Positions 11,314 through 22,997 of a stretch of 64,000 bases of DNA are shown piece after piece. The notes below the pieces were generated by a model. That model was not told where the DNA came from and searched no databases. It saw nothing but the letters and a program-made list of their open reading frames with translations. Origin of the DNA: Henricia sp. BOLD:AAB3569. Taxonomy: Eukaryota > Echinodermata > Asteroidea > Spinulosida > Echinasteridae. Location of the stretch: positions 620,001 through 684,000 of the forward strand of contig JBBELK010000213.1 of the NCBI GenBank assembly GCA_037783545.1, written 5' to 3'. Numbering within the stretch: position 1 is the stretch's first letter; each line of letters opens with the position of its first letter. The position numbers were made by a program, and so were the translations under genes.

Positions 11314-12339
11314 TCGTGCACATGATCAGTCTTGTTTGGGACGGGAATTTGGTCAAAGTGTGGTCCAAACGTCGGCAAATTTGGAAGTCAAGAAATTTTC
11401 CGACGAACTTCAAATTTTGCATGCCTCAAACAGTCTATATTCCGCACTTGTCTTGAAAAATTGACAGACTTTCGCCGGGAAATGGTCGAGAAATTTCAGA
11501 GTTTAGGGAAAACTGGGCTCGGGCTTCCTGCCTGCTCTGCAGACCGTGACTGTCCGTGTACTCCTGATCACTCGTGCGCATGCTCAGTCTTGTTTGGGAC
11601 AGGAATTTGGTCAAAGTGTGGTCCAAACGTCGGCAAATTTGGAAGTCAAGACATTTTCCGACGAACTTCAAATTGTGCACGCTCTAAACAGTCTATATTC
11701 CGCACTTGTCCTGAAAAATTGACAGACTTTCGCCGGGAAATGGCCGAGAAATTTCAGAGTTTAGGGAAAACTGGGCTCGGGCTTCCTGCCTGGTCTGCAG
11801 ACCGTGGCTGTCCGTGTACTCCTGACTCGTGCGCATGCTCAGTCTTGTTTGCGACGGGAATTTGGTCAAAGTGTGGTCCAAACGTCGGCAAATTTGGAAG
11901 TCAAGAAATTTTCCGACGAACTTCAAATTGTGCATGCTCCAAACAGTCTATATTCCGCACTTGTCCTGAAAAATTGACAGACTTTCGCCGGGAAATGGCC
12001 GAGAAATTTCAGAGTTTAGGGAAAACTGGGCTCGGGCTTCCTGCCTGCTCTGCATACCGTGGCTGTCCGTGTACTCCTTATCACTCGTGCGCATGCTCAG
12101 TCTTGTTTGGGACGGGAATTTGGTCAAAGTGTGGTCCAAACGTCGGTAAATTTGGAAGTCAAGAAATTTTCCGACGAACTTCAAATTTTGCATGCTCCAA
12201 ACAGTCTATTTTCCGTACTTGTCCTGAAAAATTGACAGACTTTCGCCGGGAAATGGCCGAGAAAGTTCAGAGTTTAGGGAAAACTGGGCTCGGGCTTCCT
12301 GCCTGCTCTGCAGACCGTGGCTGTCCGTGTACTCCTGAC
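11314..12339 (+). repeat. 1026-bp tetramer starting at a gcacatgatc marker
   Basis: Four monomers (258, 255, 258, 255). The unit opens with tcgtgcacatgatcag, where the usual gcgcatgctc is changed. This also puts a TGA in the open plus frame. Monomers 11572-12339 recur at 14140-14907 (offset 2568), including tttgcgacggg, ctgcataccgtgg and ctccttatcac. Confidence 0.87.
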
Positions 12340-13626
12340 TCGTGCACATGATCAGTCTTGTTTGGGACGGGAATTTGGTCAAAGTGTGGTCCAAACGTCG
12401 GCAAATTTGGAAGTCAAGAAATTTTCCGACGAACTTCAAATTTTGCATGCCTCAAACAGTCTATATTCCGCACTTGTCTTGAAAAATTGACAGACTTTCG
12501 CCGGGAAATGGTCGAGAAATTTCAGAGTTTAGGGAAAACTGGGCTCGGGCTTCCTGCCTGCTCTGCAGACCGTGGCTGTCCGTGTACTCCTGATCACTTG
12601 TGCGCATGCTCAGTCTTGTTTGGGACCGGAATTTGGTCAAAGTGTGGTCTAAACGTCGGCAAATTTGGAAGTCAAGAAATTATTCGACGAACTTCAAATT
12701 TTGCATGCCCCAAACAGTCTATATTCCGCACTTGTCTTGAAAAATTGACAGACTTTCGCCGGGAAATGGTCGAGAAATTTCAGAGTTTAGGGAAAACTGG
12801 GCTCGGGCTTCCTGCCTGCTCTGCAGACCGTGGCTGTCCGTGTACTCATGATCACTCGTGCGCATGCTCGGTCTTGTTTGGGACAGGAATTTGGTCAAAG
12901 TGTGGTCCAAACGTCGGCAAATTTGGAAGTCAAGAAATTTTCCGACGAACTTCAAATTTTGCATGCTCCAAACAGTCTATATTCCGCACTTGTCTTGAAA
13001 AATTGACAGACTTTCGCCGGGAAATGGCCGAGAAATTTCAGAGTTTAGGGAAAACTGGGCTCGGGCTTCCTGCCTGCTCTGCAGACCGTGGCTGTCCGTG
13101 TACTCCTGATCACTCGTGCGCATGCTCAGTCTTGTTTGGGACGGGAATTTGGTCAAAGTGTGGTCCAAACGTCGGCAAATTTGGAAGTCAAGAAATTATC
13201 CGACGAACTTCAAATTTTGCATGCCCCAAACAGTCTATATTCCGCACTTGTCTTGAAAAATTGACAGACTTTCGCCGTGAAATGGTCGAGAAATTTCAGA
13301 GTTTAGGGAAAACTGGGCTCGGGCTTCCTGCCTGCTCTGCAGACCGTGGCTGTCCGTGTACTCATGATCACTCGTGCGCATGCTCGGTCTTGTTTGGGAC
13401 AGGAATTTGGTCAAAGTGTGGTCCAAACGTCGGCAAATTTGGAAGTCAAGACATTTTCCGACGAACTTCAAATTGTGCATGCTCCAAACAGTCTATTTTC
13501 CGTACTTGTCCTGAAAAATTGACAGACTTTCGCCGGGAAATGGCCGAGAAAGTTCAGAGTTTAGGGAAAACTGGGCTCGGGCTTCCTGCCTGCTCTGCAG
13601 ACCGTGGCTGTCCGTGTACTCCTGAC
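12340..13626 (+). repeat. 1287-bp pentamer starting at a gcacatgatc marker
   Basis: Five monomers (four of 258, one of 255). The left end matches 11314 onward at offset 1026. The last three monomers match 10543-11313 at offset 2313. The unit is therefore a recombinant of two neighbouring unit types. Confidence 0.85.
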
Positions 13627-14907
13627 TCGTGCACATGATCAGTCTTGTTTAAGACGGGAATTTGGTCAAAGTGTGGTCCAAACGTCGGCAAATTTGGAAG
13701 TCAAGAAATTTTCCGACGAACTTCAAATTTTGCATGCCTCAAACAGTCTATATTCCGCACTTGTCTTGAAAAATTGACAGACTTTCGCCGGGAAATGGTC
13801 GAGAAATTTCAGAGTTTAGGGAAAACTGGGCTCGGGCTTCCTGCCTGCTCTGCAGACCGTGGCTGTCCGTGTACTCCTGACTCGTGCGCATGCTCAGTCT
13901 TGTTTGGGACGGGAATTTGGTCAAAGTGTGGTCCAAACGTCGGCAAATTTGGAAGTCAAGAAATTTTCCGACGAACTTCAAATTGTGCATGCCCCAAACA
14001 GTCTATATTCCGCACTTGTCTTGAAAAATTGACAGACTTTCGCCGTGAAATGGTCGAGAAATTTCAGAGTTTAGGGAAAACTGGGCTCGGGCTTCCTGCC
14101 TGCTCTGCAGACCGTGGCTGTCCGTGTACTCATGATCACTCGTGCGCATGCTCGGTCTTGTTTGGGACAGGAATTTGGTCAAAGTGTGGTCCAAACGTCG
14201 GCAAATTTGGAAGTCAAGACATTTTCCGACGAACTTCAAATTGTGCACGCTCTAAACAGTCTATATTCCGCACTTGTCCTGAAAAATTGACAGACTTTCG
14301 CCGGGAAATGGCCGATAAATTTCAGAGTTTAGGGAAAACTGGGCTCGGGCTTCCTGCCTGGTCTGCAGACCGTGGCTGTCCGTGTACTCCTGACTCGTGC
14401 GCATGCTCAGTCTTGTTTGCGACGGGAATTTGGTCAAAGTGTGGTCCAAACGTCGGCAAATTTGGAAGTCAAGAAATTTTCCGACGAACTTCAAATTGTG
14501 CATGCTCCAAACAGTCTATATTCCGCACTTGTCCTGAAAAATTGACAGACTTTCGCCGGGAAATGGCCGAGAAATTTCAGAGTTTAGGGAAAACTGGGCT
14601 CGGGCTTCCTGCCTGCTCTGCATACCGTGGCTGTCCGTGTACTCCTTATCACTCGTGCGCATGCTCAGTCTTGTTTGGGACGGGAATTTGGTCAAAGTGT
14701 GGTCCAAACGTCGGTAAATTTGGAAGTCAAGAAATTTTCCGACGAACTTCAAATTTTGCATGCTCCAAACAGTCTATTTTCCGTACTTGTCCTGAAAAAT
14801 TGACAGACTTTCGCCGGGAAATGGCCGAGAAAGTTCAGAGTTTAGGGAAAACTGGGCTCGGGCTTCCTGCCTGCTCTGCAGACCGTGGCTGTCCGTGTAC
14901 TCCTGAC
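13627..14907 (+). repeat. 1281-bp pentamer starting at a gcacatgatc marker
   Basis: Monomers of 255, 258, 255, 258 and 255 bp. A private change near 13649 is tttaagacggg. Monomers at 14140, 14395 and 14653 repeat 11572-12339; gccgataaa near 14312 is private. Confidence 0.85.
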
Positions 14908-15284
14908 TCGTGCACATGATCAGTCTTGTTTGGGACGGGAATTTGGTCAAAGTGTGGTCCAAACGTCGGCAAATTTGGAAGTCAAGAGATTTTCCGACGA
15001 ACTTCAAATTTTGCACCCTCCAAACAGTCTATATTCCGCACTTGTCCTGAAAAATTGACAGACTTTCGCCGGGAAATGGCCGAGAAATGTCAGAGTTTAG
15101 GGAAAACTGGGCTCGGGCTTCCTGCCTGGTCTGCAGACCGTGGCTGTCCGTGTACTCCTGACTCGTGCGCATGCTCAGTCTTGTTTGGGACGGGAATTTG
15201 GTCAAAGTGTGGTCCAAACGTCGACAAATTTGGAATTCAAGAAATTTTCCGACGAACTTCAAATTTTGCATGCTCCAAACAGTC
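14908..15284 (+). repeat. Fourth gcacatgatc-marked monomer and junction to the next domain
   Basis: A 255-bp monomer with tgcacatgatc, agagattttcc and gcaccctcc, then the start of a monomer with cgtcgacaaatttggaattc. After this point the chains of the 0-15 kb domain end and the indel-rich domain begins. Confidence 0.8.
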
Positions 15285-15420
15285 TATATTCCGCACTTGT
15301 CCTAACAATTTGACAGACTTTCGCCAGGAAATGGCCGAGAAATGTCAGGGTTTAGGGAAAACTGGGCTCGGGCTTCCTGCCTGCTCTGCAGACCGTGGCT
15401 GTCCGTGTACTCCTGATCAC

Positions 15421-15681
15421 TCGTGCGCATGCTCAGTCTTGTTTGGGACGGGAATTTGGTCAAAGTCAAGTCCAAACGTCGGCAAATGTGGAAGTCAATA
15501 CATTTTCCAACGCACTTCAAATTTTTGCATGCTCCAAACAGTCTATATTGCGCACTTGTCCTGAAAAATTGGCAGACTTTCGCCGGAAAAATGGCCGATA
15601 AATTTCAGAGTTTAAGGGAAAACTGGGCTCGGGCTTCCTGCCTGCTCTGCAGACCGTGGCTGTCCGTGTACTCCTGATCAC
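15421..15681 (+). repeat. 261-bp monomer, three single-base insertions
   Basis: Compared with consensus it has an extra T in caaatttttgc, an extra A in cggaaaaatgg and an extra A in tttaaggg. The total is +3, so the plus frame is kept across the whole monomer although it shifts inside. It shares caagtccaaac and attggcag with the 259-bp monomers at 1796, 2825, 5908 and 8997. Confidence 0.88.
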
Positions 15682-16194
15682 TCGTGCGCATGCTCAGTTG
15701 TGTTTGGGACGGGAATTTGGTCAAAGTGTGGTCCAAACGTCGGCAAATTTGGAAGTCAAGAAATTTTCCGACGAACTTTAAATTGTGCATGCTCCAAACA
15801 GTCTATATTCCGCACTTGTCCTGAAAAATTGACAGACTTTCGCCGGGAAATGGCAGAGAAATTTCAAAGTTTAGGGAAAACTGGGCTCGGGCTTCCTGCC
15901 TGCTCTGCAGACCGTGGCAGTTCGTGTACTCCTGATCACTCGTGCGCATGCTCAGTCTTGTTTTGGACGGGAATTTGGTCAAAGTGTGGTCCAAACGTCG
16001 ACAAATTTGGAATTCAAGAAATTTTCCGACGAACTTTAAATTGTGCATGCTCCAAACAGTCTATATTCCGCACTTGTCCTGAAAAATTGACAGACTTTCG
16101 CCGGGAAATGGCCGAGAAATTTCAGAGTTTAGGGAAAACTGGGCTCGGGCTTCCAGCCTGCTCTGCAGACCCTGGCTGTCCGTGTACTCCTGGC

Positions 16195-16450
16195 TCGTGC
16201 GCATGCTCAGTCTTGTTTGGGACGGGCATTTGGTCAAAGTGTGGTCCAAACGTCGTCAAATTTGGAAGTCAAGAAATTTTCCGACGCACTTCAAATGTTG
16301 CATGCTCCAGTCTATATTGCGCACTTGTCCTGAAAAATTGGCAGACTTTCGCCGGAAAAATGGCCGAGACATTTCAGAGTTTAAGGGAAAACTGGGCTCG
16401 GGCTTCCTGCCTGCTCTGCAGACCGTGGCTGTCCGTGTACTCCTGATCAA
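16195..16450 (+). repeat. 256-bp monomer with 4-bp deletion (ctccagtc), copy 1
   Basis: AAAC is missing from ctccaaacagtc, and two single A insertions are present (cggaaaaatgg and tttaaggg). Copies with the same three changes are at 17219 and 18507. All three also have gacgggcattt, cgtcgtcaaat and tatattgcgc. Confidence 0.9.
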
Positions 16451-16600
16451 TCGTGCGCATGCTCAGTTGTGTTTGGGACGGGAATTTGGTCAAAGTGTGG
16501 TCCAAACGTCGGCAAATTTGGAAGTCAAGAAATTGTCCGACGAACTTTAAATTGTGCATGCTCCAAACAGTCTATATTCAGCACTTGTCCTGAAAAATTT

Positions 16601-17596
16601 ACAGACTTTCGCCGGGAAATGGCCGAGAAATGTCAGAGTTTAGGGAAAACTGGGCTCGGGCTTCCTGCCTGGTCTGCAGACCGTGGCTGTCCGTGTACTC
16701 CTGACTCGTGCGCATGCTCAGTCTTGTTTGGGACGGGAATTTGGTCAAAGTGTGGTCCAAACGTCGGCAAATTTGGAAGTCAAGAAATTTTCCGACGAAC
16801 TTCAAATTTTGCATGCCCCAAACAGTCTATATTCCGCACTTGTCTTGAAAAATTGACAGACTTTCGCCGGGAAATGGTCGAGAAATTTCAGAGTTTAGGG
16901 AAAACTGGGCTCGGGCTTCCTGCCTGCTCTGCAGACCGTGACTGTCCGTGTACTCCTGATCACTCGTGCGCATGCTCAGTCTTGTTTGGGACGGGAATTT
17001 GGTCAAAGTGTGGTCCAAACGTCGTCAACTTTGGAAGTCAAGAAATTTTCCGACGCACTTCAAATTTTGCATGCTCCAAACAGTCTATATTCCGCACTTG
17101 TCCTGAAAATTTGACAGACTTTCGCCTGGAAATGGCCGAGAAATTTCAGAGTTGAGGGAAAACTGGGCTCGGGCTTCCTGCCTGCTCTGCAGACCCTGGC
17201 TGTCCGTGTACTCCTGACTCGTGCGCATGCTCAGTCTTGTTTGGGACGGGCATTTGGTCAAAGTGTGGTCCAAACGTCGTCAAATTTGGAAGTCAAGAAA
17301 TTTTCCGACGCACTTCAAATGTTGCATGCTCCAGTCTATATTGCGCACTTGTCCTGAAAAATTGGCAGACTTTCGCCGGAAAAATGGCCGAGAAATTTCA
17401 GAGTTTAAGGGAAAACTGGGCTCGGGCTTCCTGCCTGCTCTGCAGACCGTGGCTGTCCGTGTACTCCTGATCACTCGTGCGCATGCTCAGTTGTGTTTGG
17501 GACGGGAATTTGGTCAAAGTGTTGTCCAAACGTCGGCAAATTTGGAAGTCAAGAAATTTTCCGACGAACTTCAAATTGTGCATGCTCCAAACAGTC
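16601..17596 (+). repeat. Monomers between the two 2312-offset copies
   Basis: Holds monomers at 16706 (258), 16964 (255) and 17219 (256), with partial ones on either side. The one at 16964 has cgtcgtcaactttgg and gagttgaggg; the latter puts a TGA in the open frame. The monomer at 17475 has tgttgtccaaac. Confidence 0.85.
17219..17474 (+). repeat. 256-bp monomer with 4-bp deletion, copy 2
   Basis: Same deletion and insertions as 16195-16450, at offset 1024. It keeps ctcctgactcg at its left border where the other two copies have ctcctggctcg. Confidence 0.9.
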
Positions 17597-17732
17597 TATA
17601 TTCCGCACTTGTCCTAACAATTTGACAGACTTTCGCCGGGAAATGGCCGAGAAATGTCAGAGTTTAAGGAAAACTGGGCTCGGGCTTCCTGCCTGCTCTG
17701 CAGACCGTGGCTGTCCGTGTACTCCTGATCAC

Positions 17733-17993
17733 TCGTGCGCATGCTCAGTCTTGTTTGGGACGGGAATTTGGTCAAAGTCAAGTCCAAACGTCGGCAAATG
17801 TGGAAGTCAATAAATTTTCCGACGCACTTCAAATTTTGCATGCTCCAAACAGTCTATATTGCGCACTTGTCCTGAAAAATTGGCAGACTTTCGCCGGAAA
17901 AATGGCCGAATAAATTTCAGAGTTTAAGGGAAAACTGGGCTCGGGCTTCCTGCCTGCTCTGCAGACCGTGGCTGTCCGTGTACTCCTGATCAC
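17733..17993 (+). repeat. 261-bp monomer, a different trio of insertions
   Basis: It has the same cggaaaaatgg and tttaaggg insertions as 15421-15681. The T insertion is missing, and an extra A occurs instead in gccgaataaat near 17908. The total is again +3. This is a notable coincidence between two copies of one block. Confidence 0.88.
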
Positions 17994-18506
17994 TCGTGCG
18001 CATGCTCAGTTGTGTTTGGGACGGGAATTTGGTCAAAGTGTGGTCCAAACGTCGGCAAATTTGGAAGTCAAGAAATTTTCCGACGAACTTTAAATTGTGC
18101 ATGCTCCAAACAGTCTATATTCCGCACTTGTCCTGAAAAATTGACAGACTTTCGCCGGGAAATGGCAGAGAAATTTCAAAGTTTAGGGAAAACTGGGCTC
18201 GGGCTTCCTGCCTGCTCTGCAGACCGTGGCAGTTCGTGTACTCCTGATCACTCGTGCGCATGCTCAGTCTTGTTTTGGACGGGAATTTGGTCAAAGTGTG
18301 GTCCAAACGTCGACAAATTTGGAATTCAAGAAATTTTCCGACGAACTTTAAATTGTGCATGCTCCAAACAGTCTATATTCCGCACTTGTCCTGAAAAATT
18401 GACAGACTTTCGCCGGGAAATGGCCGAGAAATTTCAGAGTTTAGGGAAAACTGGGCTCGGGCTTCCTGCCTGCTCTGCAGACCCTGGCTGTCCGTGTACT
18501 CCTGGC

Positions 18507-18762
18507 TCGTGCGCATGCTCAGTCTTGTTTGGGACGGGCATTTGGTCAAAGTGTGGTCCAAACGTCGTCAAATTTGGAAGTCAAGAAATTTTCCGACGCA
18601 CTTCAAATGTTGCATGCTCCAGTCTATATTGCGCACTTGTCCTGAAAAATTGGCAGACTTTCGCCGGAAAAATGGCCGAGACATTTCAGAGTTTAAGGGA
18701 AAACTGGGCTCGGGCTTCCTGCCTGCTCTGCAGACCGTGGCTGTCCGTGTACTCCTGATCAC
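18507..18762 (+). repeat. 256-bp monomer with 4-bp deletion, copy 3
   Basis: Corresponds to 16195-16450 at offset 2312, with the same ccgagacatttcag change. Confidence 0.9.
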
Positions 18763-18912
18763 TCGTGCGCATGCTCAGTTGTGTTTGGGACGGGAATTTG
18801 GTCAAAGTGTGGTCCAAACGTCGGCAAATTTGGAAGTCAAGAAATTGTCCGACGAACTTTAAATTGTGCATGCTCCAAACAGTCTATATTCAGCACTTGT
18901 CCTGAAAAATTG

Positions 18913-19535
18913 ACAGACTTTCGCCGGGAAATGGCCGATAATTTCAGAGTTTAGGGAAAACTGGGCTCGGGCTTCCTGCCTGCTCTGCAGACCCTGGCTG
19001 TCCGTGTACTCCTGATCACTCGTGCGCATGCTCAGTCTTGTTTGGGACGGGAATTTGGTCAAAGTGTGGTCCAAACGTCGGTAAATTTGGAAGTCAAGAA
19101 ATTTTCAGACGAACTTCAAATTTTGCATGCTCTAAACAGTCTATATTCCGCACTTGTCCTGAAAAATTGACAGACTTTCGCCGGGAAATGGCCGAGAAAT
19201 TTCAGAGTTTAGGGAAAACTGGACTCGGGCTTCCTGCCTGCTCTGCAGACCGTGGCTGTCCGTGTACTCCTGATCACTCGTGCGCATGCTCAGTCTTGTT
19301 TGGGACGGGAATTTGGTCAAAGTGTGGTCCAAACGTCGGCAAATTTGGAAGTCAATAAATTTTCCGACGTACTTCAAATTGTGCATGCTCCAAACAGTCT
19401 ATATTCCGCACTTGTCCTGAAAAATTGACAGACTTTCGCCGGGAAATGGCCGAGAAATTTCAGAGTTTAGGGAAAACTGGGCTCGGGCTTCCTGCCTGCT
19501 CTGCAGACCGTGGCTGTCCGTGTACTCCTGATCAC
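18913..19535 (+). repeat. Monomers leading into the short-monomer domain
   Basis: Monomers at 18763 (257 bp, one A lost in gataatttcag), 19020 and 19278. The last has gtcaataaatt, gacgtactt and aattgtgcatg, the first of the TAA/AATAAA-bearing copies that dominate the next 17 kb. Confidence 0.85.
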
Positions 19536-21204
19536 TCGTGCGCATGCTCAGTCTTGTTTGGAACGGGAATTTGGTCAAAGTGTGGTCCAAACGTCGGTAA
19601 ATTTGGAAGTCAAGAAATTTTCCGACGAACTTCAAATTTTGCATGCTCCAAACAGTCACTCGTGCGCATGCTCAGTCTTGTTTGGGACGGGAATTTGGTC
19701 AAAGTGTGGTCCAAACGTCGGCAAATTTGGAAGTCAATAAATTTTCCGACGGACTTCAAATTGTGCATGCTCCAAACAGTCTATATTCCGCACTTGTCCT
19801 GAAAAATTGACAGACTTTCGCCGGGAAATGGCCGAGAAATTTCAGAGTTTAGGGAAAACTGCGCTCGGGCTTCCTGCCTGCTCTGCAGACCGTGGCTGTC
19901 CGTGTACTCCTGATCACTCGTGCGCATGCTCAGTCTTGTTTGGGACGGGAATTTGGTCAAAGTGTGGTCCAAACGTCGGCAAATTTGGAAGTCAAGAAAT
20001 TTTCCGACGAACTTCAAATTTTGCATGCTCCAAACAGTCTATATTCCGCACTTGTCCTGAAAAATTGACAGACTTTCGCCGGGAAATGGCCGAGAAATTT
20101 CAGAGTTTAAGGAAAACTGGGCTCGGGCTTCCTGCCTGCTCTGCAGACCGTGGCTGTCCGTGTACTCCTGATCACTCGTGCGCATGCTCAGTCTTGTTTG
20201 GGACGGGAATTTGGTAAAAGTGTGGTCCAAACTTCGGCAAATTTGGAAGTCAAGAAATTTTCCGACGAACTTCAAATTTTGCATGCCCCAAACAGTGTGT
20301 ATTCTGCACTTGTCCTGAAAAATTGACAGACTTTCGCCGGGAAATGGCCGAGAAATTTCAGAGTTTAAGGAAAACTGGGCTCGGGCTTCCTGCCTGCTCT
20401 GCAGACCGTGGCTGTCCGTGTACTCCTGATCACTCGTGCGCATGCTCAGTCTTGTTTGGGATGGGAATTTGGTCAAAGTGTGGTCCAAAGGTCGGAAAAT
20501 TTGGAAGTCAAGAAATTGTCCGACGAACTTCAAATTTTGCATGCTCCAAACAGTCTATATTCCGCACTTGTCCTGAAAAATTGACAGACTTTCGCCGGGA
20601 AATGGCCGAGAAATTTAAGAGTTTAAGGAAAACTGGGCTCGGGCTTCCTGCCTGCTCTGCAGACCGTGGCTGTCCGTGTACTCCTGATCACTCGTGCGCA
20701 TGCTCAGTCTTGTTTGGGACGGGAATTTGGTCAAAGTGTGGTCCAAACGTCGGCAAATTTGGAAGTCAATAAATTTTCCGACGTACTTCAAATTTTGCAT
20801 GCTCCAAACAGTCTATATTCCGCACTTGTCCTGAAAAATTGACAGACTTTCGCCGGGAAATGGCCGAGAAATTTCAGAGTTTAGGGAAAACTGGGCTCGG
20901 GCTTCCTGCTTGCTCTGCAGACCGTGGCTATCCGTGTACTCCTGACTCGTGCGCATGCTCAGTCTTGTTTGGGACGGGAATTTGGTCAAAGTGTGGTCCA
21001 AACTTCGGCAAATTTGGAAGTCAAGAAATTTTCCGACGAACTTCAAATTGTGCATGCCCCAAACAGTATATATTCCGCACTTGTCTTGAAAAATTGACAG
21101 ACTTTCGCCGGGAAATGGCCGAGCAATTTCAGAGTTTAGGGAAAACTGGGCTCGGGCTTCCTGCCTGCTCTGCAGACCGTGGCTGTCCGTGTACTCCTGA
21201 TCAC
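19536..21204 (+). repeat. Higher-order unit 1669 bp, opens with a 124-bp short monomer
   Basis: The short monomer is 19536-19659. In it, monomer position 122 (aaacagtc) is joined directly to position 257 (actcg), a 134-bp internal deletion with a 2-base TC microhomology. Six further monomers follow (five of 258, one of 255). The whole unit recurs at 26078-27746 (offset 6542), including ttggtaaaagtg near 20213, cagtgtgtattctgc near 20294 and tttgggatggg near 20456. Confidence 0.9.
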
Positions 21205-22997
21205 TCGTGCGCATGCTCAGTCTTGTTTGGGACGGGAATTTGGTCAAAGTGTGGTCCAAACGTCGGTAAATTTAGAAGTCAAGAAATTTTCCGACGAACT
21301 TCAAATTTTGCATACTCCAAACAGTCACTCGTGCGCATGCTCAGTCTTGTTTGGGACGGGAATTTGGTCAAAGTGTGGTCCAAACGTCGGCAAATTTGGA
21401 AGTCAATAAATTTTCCAACGGACTTCAAATTGTGCATGCTCCAAACAGTCTATATTCCGCACTTGTCCTGAAAAATTGACAGACTTTCGCCGGGAAATGG
21501 CCGAGAAATTTCAGAGTTTAGGGAAAACTGCGCTCGGGCTTCCTGCCTGCTCTGCATACCGTGGCTGTCCGTGTACTCCTGATCACTCGTGCGCAGGCTC
21601 AGTCTTGTTTGGGACGGGAATTTGGTCAAAGTGTGGTCCAAACGTCGGCAAATTTGGAAGTCAAGAAATTTTCCGACGAACTTCAAATTTTGCATGCTCC
21701 AAACAGTCTATATTCCGCACTTGTCCTGAAAAATTGATAGACTTTCGCCGGGAAATGGCCGAGAAATTTCAGAGTTTAGGGAAAACTGGGCTCGGGCTTC
21801 CTGCCTGCTCTGCAGACCGTGGCTGTCCGTGTACTCCTGATCACTCGTGCGCATGCTCAGTCTTGTTTGGGACGGGAATGTTGTCAAAGTGTGGTCCAAA
21901 CGTCGGAAAATTTGGAAGTCAAGAAATTTTCCGACGAACTTCAAATTTTGCATGCTCCAAACAGTCTATATTCCGCACTTGTCCTGAAAAATTGACAGAC
22001 TTTCGCCGGGAAATGGCCGAGAAATTTCAGAGTTTAAGGAAAACTGGGCTCGGGCTTCCTGCCTGCTCTGCAGACCGTGGCTGTCCGTGTACTCCTGATC
22101 ACTCGTGCGCATGCTCAGTCTTGTTTGGGACGGGAATTTGGTCAAAGTGTGGTCCAAACGTCGGCAAATTTGGAAGTCAATAAATTTTCCGACGTACTTC
22201 AAATTTTGCATGCTCCAAACAGTCTATATTCCGCACTTGTCCTGAACAATTGACAGACTTTCGCCGGGAAATGGCCGAGAAATTTCAGAGTTTAGGGAAA
22301 ACTGGGCTCGGGCTTCCTGCTTGCTCTGCAGACCGTGGCTATCCGTGTACTCCTGACTCGTGCGCATGCTCAGTCTTGTTTGGGACGGGAATTTGGTCAA
22401 AGTGTGGTCCAAACTTCGGCAAATTTGGAAGTCAAGAAATTTTCCGACGAACTTCAAATTGTGCATGCCCCAAACAGTATATATTCCGCACTTGTCTTGA
22501 AAAATTGACAGACTTTCGCCGGGAAATGGCCGAGCAATTTCAGAGTTTAGGGAAAACTGGGCTCGGGCTTCCTGCCTGCTCTGCAGACCGTGGCTGTCCG
22601 TGTACTCCTGATCACTCGTGCGCATGCTCAGTCTTGTTTGGGACGGGAATTTGGTCAAAGTGTGGTCCAAACGTCGGTAAATTTAGAAGTCAAGAAATTT
22701 TCCGACGAACTTCAAATTTTGCATACTCCAAACAGTCACTCGTGCGCATGCTCAGTCTTGTTTGGGACGGGAATTTGGTCAAAGTGTGGTCCAAACGTCG
22801 GCAAATTTGGAAGTCAATAAATTTTCCAACGGACTTCAAATTGTGCATGCTCCAAACAGTCTATATTCCGCACTTGTCCTGAAAAATTGACAGACTTTCG
22901 CCGGGAAATGGCCGAGAAATTTCAGAGTTTAGGGAAAACTGCGCTCGGGCTTCCTGCCTGCTCTGCAGACCGTGGCTGTCCGTGTACTCCTGATCAC
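20434..22997 (+). repeat. 2564-bp tandem duplication, copy 1
   Basis: Together with 22998-25561 this forms a direct tandem repeat of ten monomers (two of them short). Every private marker I checked occurs at offset 2564: tttgggatggg, gaaatttaagag, cagtatatattc, gagcaatttc, tttagaagtc, ctgcatacc, gcgcaggctc, attgatagac, atgttgtc and gaacaattg. I found no mismatch by eye. Confidence 0.9.
21205..22615 (+). repeat. Higher-order unit 1411 bp with short monomer
   Basis: Short monomer 21205-21328 (with aaatttagaagtc and catactcc), then five monomers. Markers are ctgcataccgtgg with gcgcaggctc, attgatagac, gggaatgttgtc and gaacaattgac. It recurs, apparently without change, at 23769-25179. Confidence 0.92.

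Larger units (their letters stand above)
8629..11325 (+). other. Open stretch of 898 codons across one compensated indel pair, probably not a gene
   Basis: Same 86-residue frame. It passes through the -1/+1 pair at 8740-9255, where about 79 codons are read in another frame without a stop before the standard unit resumes. It ends at the TGA of the gcacatgatc marker at 11323. Confidence 0.3.
15285..16600 (+). repeat. Copy 1 of a 1316-bp block duplicated at offset 2312
   Basis: Partner of 17597-18912. Shared markers are cctaacaattt, caagtccaaac, tatattgcgcac, cggaaaaatgg, gtttaaggg, cagttgtgtttgg, gtggcagttcg, tgttttggacgg, cctggctgtcc, cgtcgtcaaat, the 4-bp loss in ctccagtc, and tattcagcac. 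Its end is set by gaaatgtcag here against gataatttcag in the partner. Confidence 0.88.
17597..18912 (+). repeat. Copy 2 of the 1316-bp block (offset 2312)
   Basis: Partner of 15285-16600. Differences seen: gtcagagtttaagg for gtcagggttta, the position of one insertion in the 261-bp monomer, atcactcg for atcaatcg near 18761, and attgacag for atttacag near 18910. Confidence 0.88.
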
